In this document: one piece after another, positions 21,721 to 33,465 of the stretch
How positions within the stretch are numbered: position 1 is the stretch's first letter
Layout: every line of letters begins with the position of its first letter
Assembly (NCBI GenBank): GCA_947396885.1
Contig: OX377201.1
Span: 30,481,923 to 30,545,922 of the forward strand
DNA: 64,000 nucleotides
DNA from: Heligmosomoides polygyrus polygyrus
Lineage: Eukaryota > Nematoda > Chromadorea > Rhabditida > Heligmosomidae
Direction: 5' to 3'
Program-made: the position numbers and the translations under genes
Notes under the pieces: model-generated
What the model was told of the DNA's origin: nothing
Seen by the model: the letters and a program-made list of their open reading frames with translations, nothing else
Database searches by the model: none

Positions 21721-22465
21721 ATCTAGTGCCGCAGTTGTGTTGCAGTGTAGTGTTGTTGTGTTGGAAGAATGTTATATCCGACCGACTGCGACTCGGTCTT
21801 GTCTCCTACAGCAGGGCCAAGGCTATTCGATTAGGTCTTATCCAACTGCTGACTGCTGTGTTGAGGCTAACAATTGGATTCGTGACTAATGGGAACGCAT
21901 AGAGAGCAACAAGGTCTACGCTCACGGAAAGTCAATAAGTCAGCCCAGTGTGACCAAACCAGGCTTTTTTTTTTGCAGATCTTTACAATCAGCATGTATA
22001 TGCAGTTTTCACGTCGAAATTGGTACTTCGATCTATGCAGCTGGATATCCTCAAGGAAGAATTTTTAATTAATCTGGAGACGCTATAGGAACAACATGAA
22101 CTTCCGATTGGAAAAATTTATTTAGACTTTCCTTGAAAATTTCAACAGTTGTCACCTATACAGGATGCCTAGAAATTTTTATTAAATGTACGTTAAAATT
22201 AGTCCTCTTCTGGCCATGAGCTCGCCAAAAACGTGGCGATTTTTTATTGATTAAATTATTTTGTCTCAAATAAAACGTGATTACTCCAATTTTAAAGACC
22301 TTTGTTCCGCATCAAAATGTGTCCAGCTGAATCTGAAAATGGTTTGCCATGTTGTTTGCTACGAGAATTCGAGAATCTTATTTTATTTTAGAATAACATT
22401 ATTCCTAAAAACATTGTCCGTTGGTTTATAAATAAGATTTAAAAGCGGCATTAACCAATTTTTCC

Positions 22466-22730
22466 TAGGAATGCGCCACGCATTCTAACTTTAAAGGATA
22501 TCGTGGGGGCAGTTCGAGTGCTTATTTGGCTTACAACGGCTAGCGGTGGCCAACCGATGAACAAATCAGTGGTTCATTCTTCCTGGACAGGTCTGATACT
22601 CATTCGTCGCTCCCTGAGCAGTGGAAGGCATGGTTGGCCTGAGGGAGACCCAAACTAAGAACCTTGATTCAGGGTACATGCGACAGTCGGCGTCTCTTCA
22701 ATCTGCGCCACCACTACCCCAGTTCATTAA
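22466..22730 (-). mobile_element. tRNA-derived SINE, near full length
   Basis: The minus strand reads from GTAGTGGTGGCGCAGATTGAAGAG through GGTTCTTAGTTTGGG, CAGTGGCGACGAA and GACTTGTCC-type blocks to the terminal GTTAGAATGCGTGGCGCATTCC. Confidence 0.7.
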
Positions 22731-25234
22731 TAGCTCCTCAAAATATAATAGAAGAACCATCGAAATATTAACCCAAAATACGAAGAAGTGTTCGACTGTG
22801 CCTTGAAAATGCTACACATGCATTTGTGCCTATCTTTCCCATTTTAAACCTTTTTCTACAAATTGTAGAACTTCTCTGCAAACTATGAAAGAGGAAGAGG
22901 TTTGACCTGTTCCTTTAGACCTTTAGGCTGGACGGTTTTTTTTTCCAAAGCCTTCAGTAAAACGAATTTCGTTTTAGCCGTCGCTACAACTGATATTCAC
23001 GTCTCACCGCAATTCTATTCCTAGTGGGTGGGGAGGGAGTCACCACTAGAGAGGCGAAAATCGAGCCTCATGAGGGATATCCCTTCCACACTAGGAGGCT
23101 GCAACACGTTTCGTAGCTGGGGTCAATGTATTTCCCACGACATTGCAATACTGAAGTTCCAGCACTCAACGCAAAACAGATAGCGACAACATTGTTCTAG
23201 TTACGAAGAGACGACACGAAGCTGTTCACTTCTCTCTTCCAATATTGAGTCCTGAACTAGGCAAAGGGACGAGTCTGGGATACGTGCCATCTAATGCCAC
23301 ATTCAGGAGTCTCTTGCTCTCCTCGTCACTGTGCAGCGAACAAAAGTACCTGAGCAACTGGAACTTCTAGTTTATTCCTCGAGTGCAAAACACAATGAAA
23401 CGTAGAGCCCGCATCTGTAGTCCGACAATGTAGGTATTTCTTCTACTCACTCGCCGATACACTTACAACCGGAGAAAACCCGTCCGAGTTGTCCGGTGCG
23501 GAACGCCCACTGCTGCGCGGTTCAAACCTGGTTTTTACTAGCCATGGAGCACGCTTGCTACAAGCTCTATACACTGGAGCCAGGGATGAGAGACATTAAT
23601 GACGCAAATAGGGTCGGGGGTGGGGCTCTGGGATTTTCTGCCCATCAGAAGCCCCCCCCCCCCCCTCCTCGACCCTATTTGCGCCGGACAAGCACGCAAA
23701 TATCACTAGCTGCAGCGACTGATTGGCAGAGAGATAGGGAACTACGCGGTCACGTGACGATTTCCCTGAATTTCACTCCGAAATTACGGTGAACAACTCA
23801 GACGGGCTTTTTTTCGGTTGTAAGTTTATCAAACACTCTTCTACTCTACCCCTTTAAAAGGTGAATCCAAGTCCTTCTGTGTCACCTAATAAAAGCCGAT
23901 CAATCATGAAGTACGTGACCCTTGCCCCTATAGATCGTGTGCAAGCCAGCTGTATGTGCGTGCACGTGATGGTTCGCCTCGACCGTTGCATATTGCGCAC
24001 GCAAACGTGCTCCGTCGCGAAAATCTGACCCATGGCCGTGCACGAGTCTACGTAAACAAAGGACAGTGGATCGTCCTTTCCTACTGAGACAATGTTCCAA
24101 GCAATGCAGCAGAATCGACTGGCTGCTGCTTATCCAGACATCCTTTGCAACTCGTCAGGCCAATGTCCTCGCATAATCCTGCGTTTCTGCTCTCGTTACG
24201 TGTTTGAAGCACCAGACTTCTGTCAGCAAAAGTCATCCATTCTAAACAGAACGGACAGAGATAGAATCTGAAGAATTCTTCCTTCTCTGTTGACCTGACT
24301 ATCTCAAGCTTCCGTGTGCCCCTCCTTCTATGAAAAGTTTCTGGTTGAGAAATGGCTTTTAGCTCCTATAAAGTTGCGGTCGCAGTACTTTTTTTTAGTC
24401 CAAACTTGTTGGTGAATATGTCCCTGAAGTACCTTGATTCCACCGCTGTTGTTCAGCGATAGCCGAAGCGTTAGAAGAAAGGGCAGAACTTTCGGGCTAC
24501 CTAATAAATAAAATTCACAATGCGATGACAAAAGATGTTTTAACCATATATGCCGTTCTCACGTCAAATTGGATGCTCAAATCAGATTATACAGTCTTCT
24601 AGGCAAAGCCTGACGCTTTTGAAATAGAACTGGATATTGTCGAAGTCAAAGCGAGCTTCTTCCACATTAAGTAGACTACGGAACAGCATGATTTCTGGCG
24701 CTAGGCGGTTCGGGGGTCCCCATAAGGCAGTCCTACAGGACATCCTGTTGCATAAAAGTAAGAATTTTACACAGCGCTGGTGTGTTCTAGTTCAGTGCTG
24801 AACTGAGCTAGGCCACTTCTGATGTAATTTTGCATTCATGTGCCTTCTTACCAAGGCGGATAACCACTTAATACAAGATGACCCCACCCCTCCCCGAGCC
24901 GCTTTGTGCCTAATTTCTGTTCATCGAAAGTTTAGCATGACTTTATTTCAAAGTCTTTAGTTCACCTACTCATCTACCTCGATTAGTGAACACAAGGTGA
25001 AATCTTATAAAATTTGAGTGAAGCACAAAATTTTAGTTTCTAAACATGGGACAGGTTCATTTGCATTTTGCCTTCGAAACATTTGATCTCATTCACTTAT
25101 GCATGTATACTCGTGGTGCAGCATGTAGATCGTTGTAAAGGCTTCCTCAATTCCTTGTCAGTCATCAGTGTCTCGCGCTCGCTCGCTTTCTTCTCGAAGG
25201 CATCTTCTTCCAATTGTAAGCATCTCATATTCAG
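22731..25234. other. Intergenic region upstream of the SKP1 gene
   Basis: A hairpin with CGCAAATAGGGTCG arms occurs at about 23,601-23,690 and contains a long C run. Nothing else was recognised. The last few hundred bases should hold the SKP1 promoter, but no clear TATA box was found. Confidence 0.4.
25227..25234 (+). promoter_or_regulatory. Candidate trans-splice/intron acceptor
   Basis: CATATTCAG ends 10 bases before the SKP1 start codon and resembles nematode 3' splice sites. It could accept a spliced leader or a 5' UTR exon. Confidence 0.4.
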
Positions 25235-25244
25235 ACCTGTAACA

Positions 25245-25751
25245 ATGACGTCGGACTCTCAGAAGTCGTCGATTATGAAGTTGGTGACGAACGATGGCGA
25301 GAACTTCGACGTGCCGAGAGACGTGATCCGGCTGTCGACCACGATCAACACCATGCTCCAGGACCTTGGTCTGGACAACGAGTCGAACGACCCGATCCCG
25401 ATCTGCAACGTGTCGGGGCCGATCATGAAGAAGGTGCTGCAGTGGTGCACCTTCCACAAGGACGACCCGCCGAGCTCCGACGACTCGGACAACCGCGAGA
25501 AGCGCACCGACGACATCCCCAGCTGGGACGTCGAGTTCCTGAAGGTCGACCAGGGCACGCTGTTCGAGCTGATCCTCGCCGCGAACTACCTCGACATCAA
25601 GGGACTGCTCGACGTCACCTGCAAGACGGTGGCCAACATGATCAAGGGCAAAACTCCCGAGGAGATCCGTCGCACCTTCAACATCAAGAACGACTTCACC
25701 CCCGAAGAGGAGGAGCAGATCCGCAAGGAGAACGCCTGGTGCGAGGACTGA
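25245..25751 (+). CDS. skr-1: SKP1-related protein, SCF ubiquitin ligase adaptor
   Basis: The 168-residue product links F-box proteins to cullin in SCF ubiquitin ligases in the cytosol and nucleus. The N-terminal BTB/POZ-like half has [18 protein letters not shown] and an acidic loop ([20 protein letters not shown]). The C-terminal half has [31 protein letters not shown], the F-box-binding helices, and ends in RKENAWCED, as in animal SKP1 proteins. The start is the ATG at 25,245, because upstream codons in the frame show no similarity. It is a single exon with strongly G/C-ending codons, unlike its surroundings, which suggests high expression or origin as a retrocopy. The symbol is by family, since nematodes have many skr paralogues. 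Confidence 0.95.
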   Translation: MTSDSQKSSIMKLVTNDGENFDVPRDVIRLSTTINTMLQDLGLDNESNDPIPICNVSGPIMKKVLQWCTFHKDDPPSSDDSDNREKRTDDIPSWDVEFLKVDQGTLFELILAANYLDIKGLLDVTCKTVANMIKGKTPEEIRRTFNIKNDFTPEEEEQIRKENAWCED

Positions 25752-26043
25752 GCCCCGCCCCGAGTCGAGTTGATTTCCACCCGTATTCCTTCCATTCATG
25801 GCTTCCAGCTTCACCTTCGCTATGTCTGTCTCCCGTTTTAGAACTTCTGTACTGCGTAACTCACTACTGCTAAGTTGGACTTACAACGGAAATTGTTTTA
25901 ATCAGCGATGACATTACTATTTATGTCTGTCACAATAAGATTTGTAAAATATCTATATTTGTGCTGTTTTAACACGACGACGCTATGTTTTAATACGTTC
26001 GAATACTTAGCAATTCCGTTGACCTATGTTGTAATGTATATAA

Positions 26044-26049
26044 AATAAA
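26044..26049 (+). terminator. Poly(A) signal of the SKP1 gene
   Basis: AATAAA lies about 290 bases after the stop codon and is the first good signal downstream. Confidence 0.6.
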
Positions 26050-26299
26050 GTTTAAGGTGTGGATGTCGTCACTGTCGAGGTACTGCCATGTGTTGTTATG
26101 GATTGGTAAATGGTGCCATGAAAGATGGAGGGATAAATGATGCTCTCGCATAAACAGGTACATAAACTTCCGTTGCATTTTCCACTTCATTTGTTGCCAC
26201 TATTCCTGTACGTATTTAATAGGTCGAGGAGAAGCAGGTCATGAAAGTGCAAAGAACGGAAGGCCTGTTGGTGGTCCTACATGGAGGAGGAAAGACAGG

Positions 26300-27310
26300 C
26301 GGTGTTTTTATCTATTTATTTACTTATTCGAAAAAAGATCACAGTCTAGCGCAAGCGTCTAAAGGATTACAAAAAGGACAACGTAGTAAATTTCAGTATA
26401 CAGACAATAGTAATAATGATACCGCAATTGGCGACAGAAGTCACTTTATCGTATCCATGGAGTTCAACCAGTAGTTGGACGTTTACAGGCTTGCGCAGAC
26501 AGCTCCAGGTTTTCATATTTCCCGATCAACGAATTGAATAATTTGGGAATTCTGTGGTCTGAAAAGTCTGATCTTACTTGTGGTTTTGCAACATGAACGT
26601 AAAGCTTAAGCTTTCCTCTAACGGTTTTCGTCAATATACCACCCCAAAAAACCTTACTATAAAGTATTTTGTACATTATGTCTAGGCTTCAGATTTTTCT
26701 TCGATTTTTCAGTGAAGGAGCGACAAAAAACACCATATGGTATTAGATTATCATCCATTGATAAACATCTCATCATAAGTTGTGCAGTAAACGTGTTTTG
26801 TCACCCTAAAACGTCGCCGCCTCCTTTTTTGGTAAAACTAAACACAGTTATCCCTGATTCGACAACTGGCGAATATAGGATTTTGTAAGCTTTTATGTAA
26901 ACGTCTGGAAGATTTCAGAACGCTGCAAAGGTTCTAGATGCGATAGCTGGCTTTTTTACCAATTCTCTGCAATGGTTGGAGAAAGACAGTTTACTCGTGA
27001 TAATAAAAGCTAAATTACGACCTTCTTGGACTTTCTCCAAAACGTTGTCTTTAATCCTATATGACGGCATTGTAGTATGGCTTTTAGACCTAGTCGTCCG
27101 AAAGTGCGTCTTTTCAGATGCAATGGCAACTCCCATTTTCTGACCAACAACGGATAAAACCAACTGCTGATTGAAAAGAAACTAAAGTTTGATTCTCCGG
27201 CGTACTCGATTTATTGCAAGTTTTAACACCATTGGCGTACATCTTACACGTATTCCCCAAATTATTAACGTAACGAAATGAAAAATGAAGTGAAACATGG
27301 CACATAGGTG
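26300..27310 (-). pseudogene. CR1/Jockey-type LINE reverse transcriptase remnant
   Basis: Minus-strand pieces in order: FRYVNNLGNTCKMYANGVKT (normally VNDLP...MYADDVK, so the catalytic YADD is now YANG), then NVLEKVQEGRNLAFIITSKL with SFSNHCRELVKKPAIASRTF, then VRGKLKLYVHVAKPQVRSDF with FSDHRIPKLFNSL. This is the C-terminal half of a CR1/Jockey-like reverse transcriptase. It is frameshifted and lacks the catalytic pair, so it is dead. An (ATTT)n-like tail near 26,310-26,330 is its 3' end. Confidence 0.7.
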
Positions 27311-27379
27311 CTCAGGTGTTTTAACTAATTATGAACTCAGCTTCCGCCGTGCAGTTACGATCGCCATTATCGGTCACCG

Positions 27380-27928
27380 ATGACTGCCTCGCGGCGACCT
27401 CGCCCGCGATGCATTGCGACATCCCTTCGACATTCCCTAGTGTTTTACATTGTTCAATCTGTCGCTTTGACTGGAAATCGACTGAACGACAACACTGAGC
27501 TGACTTTAGTTGGGCTACTACTTGCCACTCCTACAGGGGAAGATAGCAATCTACGATGGCTCTTTGAGATGTATATGAGCCCATGCAGCTTAAAACTGTG
27601 TGCATTTTGTACCGGAGGCGGACACTGGAGCAAGGAGTCACGAAGACATTCCACTTTTGCGGGGTATCGTATAGGTCATTATAATGGATGTTGCACCTAT
27701 GCAAAGTTCTGCCGTGGTCGAAAGATTAAATATGAAGAAGCAGTGTTTTACGCTTTCCTAGCAAGCCTGCAATCTACTCATCGATCCCGTGGAGGTAGGG
27801 CCCGAGGTTGCACTGGGCACTGCGCAGATGTTAAGTCAAATCGGGACGTATTTTCTTTTTGGCAGCGCTACATGTCACTTTTCTTCCATGGATATTTGGA
27901 ACAAGTTGTTGCATTCTTAATTTTTTAA
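27380..27928 (+). CDS. 182-codon frame, possible gag-like remnant
   Basis: This is the longest unexplained frame between 14 and 39 kb. It contains LCAFCTGGGHWSKES, which looks like a CCHC zinc knuckle whose last cysteine has become serine, followed by a second cysteine-rich stretch (NGCCTYAKFCRGRK). Pairs of such motifs occur in gag proteins of BEL/Pao elements. No long terminal repeats or protease lie next to it, and no splice pattern is evident. It may be decayed retroelement sequence or a chance frame. Confidence 0.3.
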   Translation: MTASRRPRPRCIATSLRHSLVFYIVQSVALTGNRLNDNTELTLVGLLLATPTGEDSNLRWLFEMYMSPCSLKLCAFCTGGGHWSKESRRHSTFAGYRIGHYNGCCTYAKFCRGRKIKYEEAVFYAFLASLQSTHRSRGGRARGCTGHCADVKSNRDVFSFWQRYMSLFFHGYLEQVVAFLIF

Positions 27929-28886
27929 AAATATAAACTGTACATCTCCGCTTATAATACCACTGTGATCTGGTTCTACCTTCGTCCGCATGATTATAGG
28001 TGCTCATCAGGGATGAGCGTAATTTTTGTTTTCCGATTTTCTGCCCAATTTTAGGCTTTTTGTTGTTGTGGTTTTCATTTTGGAAAATAGTCAAAATTAG
28101 TCAGAAAAGCGAAAGTAACATTACACTGAAATTCAGCTATGGACGTAAAACTGCGGGAATGCAAACCATATCGTAGAATCACGACCTTTTCAGCAAAATA
28201 GATGTTCTTTGAGTAATCCAAATCCGAAGATGGCGGTTTTTCAGGGCATCAGTTACATTCCGTTACAAGTTTCGTGATTCACTTCTTGGAGTGTGTCGTG
28301 TTTAATTTGGTAGATCATGCAGGTGCTAACAATATAGTTCCTCCGCAGCAGTTTCGACACCTTCTACAACTTGTCCTTGTTGAATCTCCAATTTAAGCAG
28401 CAATCTCGAGCATGTTAGAGAATCGTTGTGTAAATACTACGAAGTCAGTGCCTCAATACACGTCCTCCCAAAAGAATGTCGCCCGTTGTCCGTCTTGCAA
28501 TCAACCTCTCCCAGCAGCCATTGCAGCTAGTTTTGGAGAACAGGGAAGAAGAAATCTTATTGTAAATATGCTGTTGAGATCATCGTTATCCACTTGTCCA
28601 ACGCGTCGTGTGTTCATTTGATTGGCAGGCTGAATGCCGTTTGCATGAAGCTACGAAACGCTTTTTTCTTCTGCTCTCTCAAACTCTTGTTTTAGCCAAC
28701 CATTTCGTGACCTATAATCATTTATAAAACTTTATTATATTAGAGCTAGAACACTGAGATGAAGACGAAAATTAGATAGCCAGGTTATTTTCCGATTAAG
28801 GTCTCTAACAGCCATACGTTCGAATCCAAGATGCTATGCTAGGTACCTTGACGGATCCTACGGTAAAAGGGTAAGTAATAAAAATT
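27929..28886. other. Intergenic, no recognisable gene
   Basis: CAGGGATGAGC near 28,007 looks like a hAT terminal repeat, but no partner end was found. Confidence 0.35.
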
Positions 28887-29005
28887 GGCGTTACTCAACC
28901 TTTTTGCGAGATATCTCTCGCATTCTACTTCTATAGGATATTGTGAAGCCAATTTGAATCCTTATCTGGCCTAGAATGACTTGCGGAGGTCAGTATTTTA
29001 GCCAG
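28887..29005 (-). mobile_element. SINE copy, 3' part (interrupted by another SINE)
   Basis: GTTACTCAACC..., CGCATTCTACTTCTATAGG and GAATCCTTATCTGGCC blocks match the SINE 3' half on the minus strand. Its 5' half continues at 29,284-29,432, beyond an inserted plus-strand SINE. Confidence 0.75.
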
Positions 29006-29014
29006 TATTGTATA

Positions 29015-29274
29015 ATTAGGCGCATGTAGCGCAGTCGGAGGAGGCGCCGATTGTCGCCTGCACCCGATACCATGTTCCATGTTCGGGTTTCCCGCCCAGG
29101 CTAATCAAGCCTTCCTTCCCTCCGGAGTCGGTGAAATGGTACCAATTCATCGGCTGGCCGCCGCAAATCATTGTATGGCCAAACACTCATTCAAATCGCC
29201 TCCACGACATCCCGTAGAAGTAGAGTGCGTGGCGCAACCCAAAAGGGATTGAGTAATGCCGTCCTTTATCCTCT
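29015..29274 (+). mobile_element. tRNA-derived SINE, complete reference copy
   Basis: This 260-bp copy is flanked by the 9-bp target duplication TATTGTATA (29,006-29,014 and 29,275-29,283). It has an A box (GTAGCGCAGTCGGAGGAGGC), a B box (GTTCGGGTTTCCCGCCC), a unique body and the 3' block GTAGAGTGCGTGGCGCAACCC ending in GATTGAGTAATGCCGTCC. It sits inside an older minus-strand copy of the same family. RNA polymerase III transcription is implied by the boxes. Confidence 0.9.
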
Positions 29275-29283
29275 TATTGTATA

Positions 29284-29432
29284 CTTCCCAGAGAAGTCTT
29301 ACGGATTCACCGACCATGGTAGATTGGAAGATATGGTTGTACTGGGCAGAAAATCCGCGCAAAGATCCTTGAGTCGGAGTTCACGTGACAGTCGGTGCCT
29401 ACTTCGACTGCAGTACCATAGTCACAGATCTT
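29284..29432 (-). mobile_element. SINE copy, 5' part (continuation)
   Basis: TTCCCAGAGAAGTCT, GATTGGAAGATATGGTTG and the A-box end GACTGCAGTACC complete the interrupted minus-strand SINE. Confidence 0.7.
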
Positions 29433-29471
29433 GTGACATAAATCATCAGGTAAATACCAATCAATGCTTTT

Positions 29472-29712
29472 TGTGATGCGCCACGCAGTCTACTTCTATT
29501 GGATGTGGTTAAGGCAGTTTGAATGCGTATCTGGCCTTTACAATGACTTGTGGTGTACAAGCTATGTGCAATTATTTACCCTTCCCAGAAGAGTCTGCTA
29601 CCAATTAACAGACCCCGGAGGAATGTAAAGCTTGGTGGGCCTGGAAGAGAAATCCGAAACAGGACCCTGGAATCGGGTGCACGTAACAGCTCGAAACTCT
29701 GACTACACTACC
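29472..29712 (-). mobile_element. tRNA-derived SINE, near full length
   Basis: GATGCGCCACGCAGTCTACTTC to CTGACTACACTACC follows the complete family order on the minus strand. Confidence 0.75.
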
Positions 29713-30199
29713 TTACGTTTTACCCAATAATGCCTCCAGCTGCTGTGTAATTTTTGAGACTGTCTCAAACGAGACTTTTTCGTGATCGAGAAACGACATG
29801 ACTATCTTATTTTCGGGTTATCTCGATGCGTTGGTACTGCTCAATGCTTTATGCGTTTCTCTAAATAATCAAAACTGTTACATGAAATAGACGTTTAGCA
29901 AGTAGGAAGCAGGAATCATCATTTTCAACTGCGGAAATTCATGCTCTCAGTGTTCATTAAGCGAGCTATCAGAGAGCAGAAGGGGTGCCACTTGCTCAGC
30001 AAAGAGAAGCCGTTTTGAAATTGAATAGTCACTCACTAAAAGGACTGCTTAAAAACTGTGCACTACCCATAACCACTTACAATTAGTCTTTCCACCTACA
30101 ATGGTTGAGTTAAAAACTTCACAGGAATTATCAAGCGATTTATTATTGCTCTACGAACAACTAAACCGTTATGAACGCTAGCACCCAAGTTTTACAGAG
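29713..30199. other. Intergenic, no recognisable gene
   Basis: No motif or repeat end was recognised. Confidence 0.4.
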
Positions 30200-30430
30200 A
30201 ACGTGTGTTGAATGATGACGGGCCGGCAGGCCGGCAACAATCGTTACTCGCTGGTTCTTGCCATATTCCTGACGATTTTTGCACAGAATTGTAACTGACG
30301 ATGAAAAAATGGTGTTCATATGTATGTATGTCAACGTGAAGCACCGTAAAGAATGGCTCAGCACTGATAAGCAAGCGGCACACAAAGAGAAGAAGGCGCC
30401 GGAAGTGCTTATCCTTGTCGACCTGGCACT
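30200..30430 (+). pseudogene. Mariner transposase fragment
   Basis: The plus strand encodes HRIVTDDEKMVFICMYVNVK and HRKEWLSTDKQA, which correspond to the mariner block RIVTGDEKW-LY-NVK-R--WLS. It includes the first catalytic aspartate. The rest is missing, and the frame runs directly into the repeat array that follows. Confidence 0.65.
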
Positions 30431-30439
30431 CCATTTTGA

Positions 30440-31060
30440 TGGCCTGAAAATTAGCAAAAATTTAAATGGCCGAAAGAACAAATCTTATGTTCTGGTAGAG
30501 CAAGACATCCACTTTCAAGTGTCATATAAAACTGTACAAGACAGTTCGAACAAGGAGAAGGAGTAGTTAGTGGAGGTGATTTTTCTCTTTTTGGATTTTT
30601 GTTGATATTCGACAGAAATCAGCATGAGCCAATAAATGCGACACAAATTCTTATAGAGCAAGACATTCTCTTCCGAACGACATATAACACCAAGCAAAAA
30701 AGTCCTACCACAGAGCATGAGATGTCAGTAAAGATAAGTCATCTCCTTCGGACACCCAATTTGATGACCTAAAGACCAATAAAGGATAAATGAGCAAATA
30801 GGACCAACACTTATTCTTGTAGTACAAAACATTGTCTTCCAAATGCTCTAAAAAGCTGCGCAAAAAATACCAAACCTAAACGAAGAGAAGAAACTGTCGG
30901 CGATGGCCACTTTTAACTTTAACAATTTAAAAATTGGCAACATTCGGGATGAAAAAAGAAATGCATTGTACGTTCTTATAGAGCAGATCATTCTTTTTCG
31001 AGAGCTGTATTGCGCTATGCAAGAGACCGTCGGCGAAATCCGCAGTGAATTGTTGAAAAA
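30440..31060 (+). repeat. Tandem array of ~160-bp 'LIEQ' repeat units
   Basis: Four diverged units with starts about 157, 163 and 160 bases apart. Each holds a block such as YVLVEQDIHFQVSYKTVQ, QILIEQDILFRTTYNTKQ, LILVVQNIVFQML or YVLIEQIILFRELYCAMQ. Between them lie FNFNNLKIGN-type blocks preceded by NLNEEKKLS. The peptide-like sequence is better kept than the spacing DNA, but frames are broken. Related units occur at 20.0-20.7 kb. Confidence 0.65.
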
Positions 31061-31139
31061 ACGGCGGGGACTTATGGGCCAACCTTATACAAGGACAGCT
31101 CTACAAGACTTTGAGGTAAGCCAGACTAAGTTATGAGAA

Positions 31140-33079
31140 GAGTGTAGGAGGGAAAATTGGGTTAGCGTGGTTGGAGAGGGTCGCACAAGATGCGTTTTCA
31201 GCCACCTCAAATCACTAGACACCGTTGTCCGATAGGCACAAAACTATAACACCATGTTCTCTTTGCCCAACCCCCTGTTTAGAAGCAGGGTGCACATTCC
31301 GCTAGTGCGATTATTTTAGCAGCAAAAAGAAAAGGACGTGGTAGCGGTTTTTCGTTCATCTGCCCAGCTTAGCATCGGCAAAGATTAGCTACGATATTCC
31401 TCCATCATTAGATTTTTCACATTAGTGTATTTATCTCTAAGAGAAAAATTCTGCGGTACTTAATGTGGGGAAAAGTAGAGTCCTATATCGTCTTTGAAAT
31501 CAGTGAAGAACAAAAATCCATAAGAGGTGCTGCTACGCCGCCTGCAGAATAACCCGCATGATCTGAAGGTTCTTATCAAGAAGGAGTGGTCCATGTATGA
31601 TTAATACTGCTTCTCCATAATCTGCAATGCATGTACAAATGGAGCTTCAAACTATACTAACCTTGGTCCGTTCTTACCATTTCTATACGACCGAGCTCTT
31701 GTTGCGGTGCTTACGGTCGACCCTGTTTGATACCTGTGCTCTCTTCTGGTGGTTTTTCGGGTACTCCACGGGTGTCCGCACTTAACGGATGCACAGGAAA
31801 CTAGTGGGATCTTACGGAAAGATGATCAGTTGGTCTTGGACCCACATCCTTTGTTATCTGAACGTTACTCCACCTTCTTTCTCAATAGAATACACTTTCC
31901 ACCACAGTCCAAGCTCTGACGGACTATCATTTTCTTGCTTTTTGACGTCCGTTATCCAGATTGGTGGGGGTGCTAATATTCCTTCACAATATCTGCTGTA
32001 GTTGACAAATTCCATTTTCAGTGAACGAATGGTAGCACTCAGTCAGCGCACACATCAAAGTAGACGTGGACAGCACGCAGTAGCGGCTGAGTCGTAGCCT
32101 AACGAGGTTGCCGAGCAACAGCCAGCGGTATCAAATACTTCCCTTCTTTCAGGTAAACCTTCAGAAATAGTATGAGGAATCTCCTTGGTTGTGGCGTGAA
32201 TGCTTTAGACCGTGCCTTATTTCACTTTAAGAGGTAGGAAAGGCCTGTTAGCATGAGCTTAGGACTCCGGCTTACAACTGTTAGGACTTAAACTCGGGCC
32301 GTGACTTTTTCCTGTGGTGGGCTCTCCTTCGTCCATTATATTTGGGACAGGATAGTTGATTGTCTTTTTCCACAGAGGCGGTTCTTCAATTATTGCAAGA
32401 ACTGCCATTGACCAGCTGCTGCTTGTCCACACGTCGTCTCCACGTTGCTATGTGCTCCCAATCGTCTTACATTCCACGAACTTTGTCGAGTTTACAGTTT
32501 TTCTAGTCCAGTTCAGTGACGTATCTTCTGTCTTTCCATTTCTCGTGCGTGTGAAGGAGTCATTCTACTATCGATCAGAGTCATTAGAACGCCGATCAGT
32601 CTAACGACTTTGGCTGCCTACTAATTGGCGTTCTTCGTTGAATTTTAGCTTTTCTTAGATTTTATCGTTCGCTTTTGAATCTATTAGATCGTGGGAGGGG
32701 AGGAGGCCGCATCGCTCTGCATTATGACAATGGCAGAACAGCTACAAGTGAACTATTTTGCGAGGGCGACACATTGAACTACCTCACGAGAGCACTTTTC
32801 TTCACCATTTCCATCTCCGGTGCTCCCGGCGCTCCCTTACAACTTTAATAGATCCTCGTTTTCTTTCACACCTTATCCCGTGATGTTGTTCGTTATTTCT
32901 CAAGAAGACACATTGAACTATCCTGCGAGAGCACATATTGTTGGCGTGTAGGTCTACATTGTTGTCAGCTCATTGCTATTGTTTATTCTATCGCTTGTTG
33001 GAAAACCATCCATTTGACATGATGTCCACCAGTTCTGACTACTGTTGCATCCTATCTGCTCTACGAAGGAATGTGCATG
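31140..33079. other. Intergenic, no recognisable gene
   Basis: Frames of 70-82 codons occur without recognised motifs. No RNA gene was found. Confidence 0.4.
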
Positions 33080-33465
33080 AAACTCGAACTCCGCCTTCGG
33101 TCTTCAAGGTGAACTGCGGTGGTCAGCCGATGGAGAGATGTGTGTGTTTCGTCTTCACTGACAAGTTCTGGTTCACTCCGACCCAAAATGGTGAGGATTT
33201 GTTTGACTGCACCGAGAACCGATGACGGTTCGAAGGTGAACACTAGATGGGCTGGCCACGTAATGCGCATCACAGACACCCGCTGGAGAAGAGCCGTCAT
33301 CGAATGCATCGAATGGATTCTTCGTGAAAGCCCTGAACGAAGAATATGAAGCTCTTCATGTCCCGAGTAAGAAGGACCCATTGGAGCACCCTGGCGTGAG
33401 ACAGGGACAAATGGAAAAGCAGCTGACGTCTGCTTGATTAACTCGATGATCAATGAGAGGGCAGG
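33080..33465 (+). pseudogene. RTE-type LINE 3' coding fragment
   Basis: The plus strand encodes KVNTRWAGHVMRITDTRWRR and, after a frame change, a block like ALHVPR-RTHWSTLA-DRDKW, the end of RTE proteins. Frames are broken. Confidence 0.7.

Noticed and set aside
25158..25814. 218-codon minus-strand frame over the SKP1 gene
   Set aside because: It is a shadow of the strongly G/C-ending SKP1 coding strand. Its valine/leucine/arginine-rich composition is typical of such antisense frames.
28005..28100. CAGGGATGAGC as the end of a hAT element
   Set aside because: No inverted partner or 8-bp duplication was found nearby.
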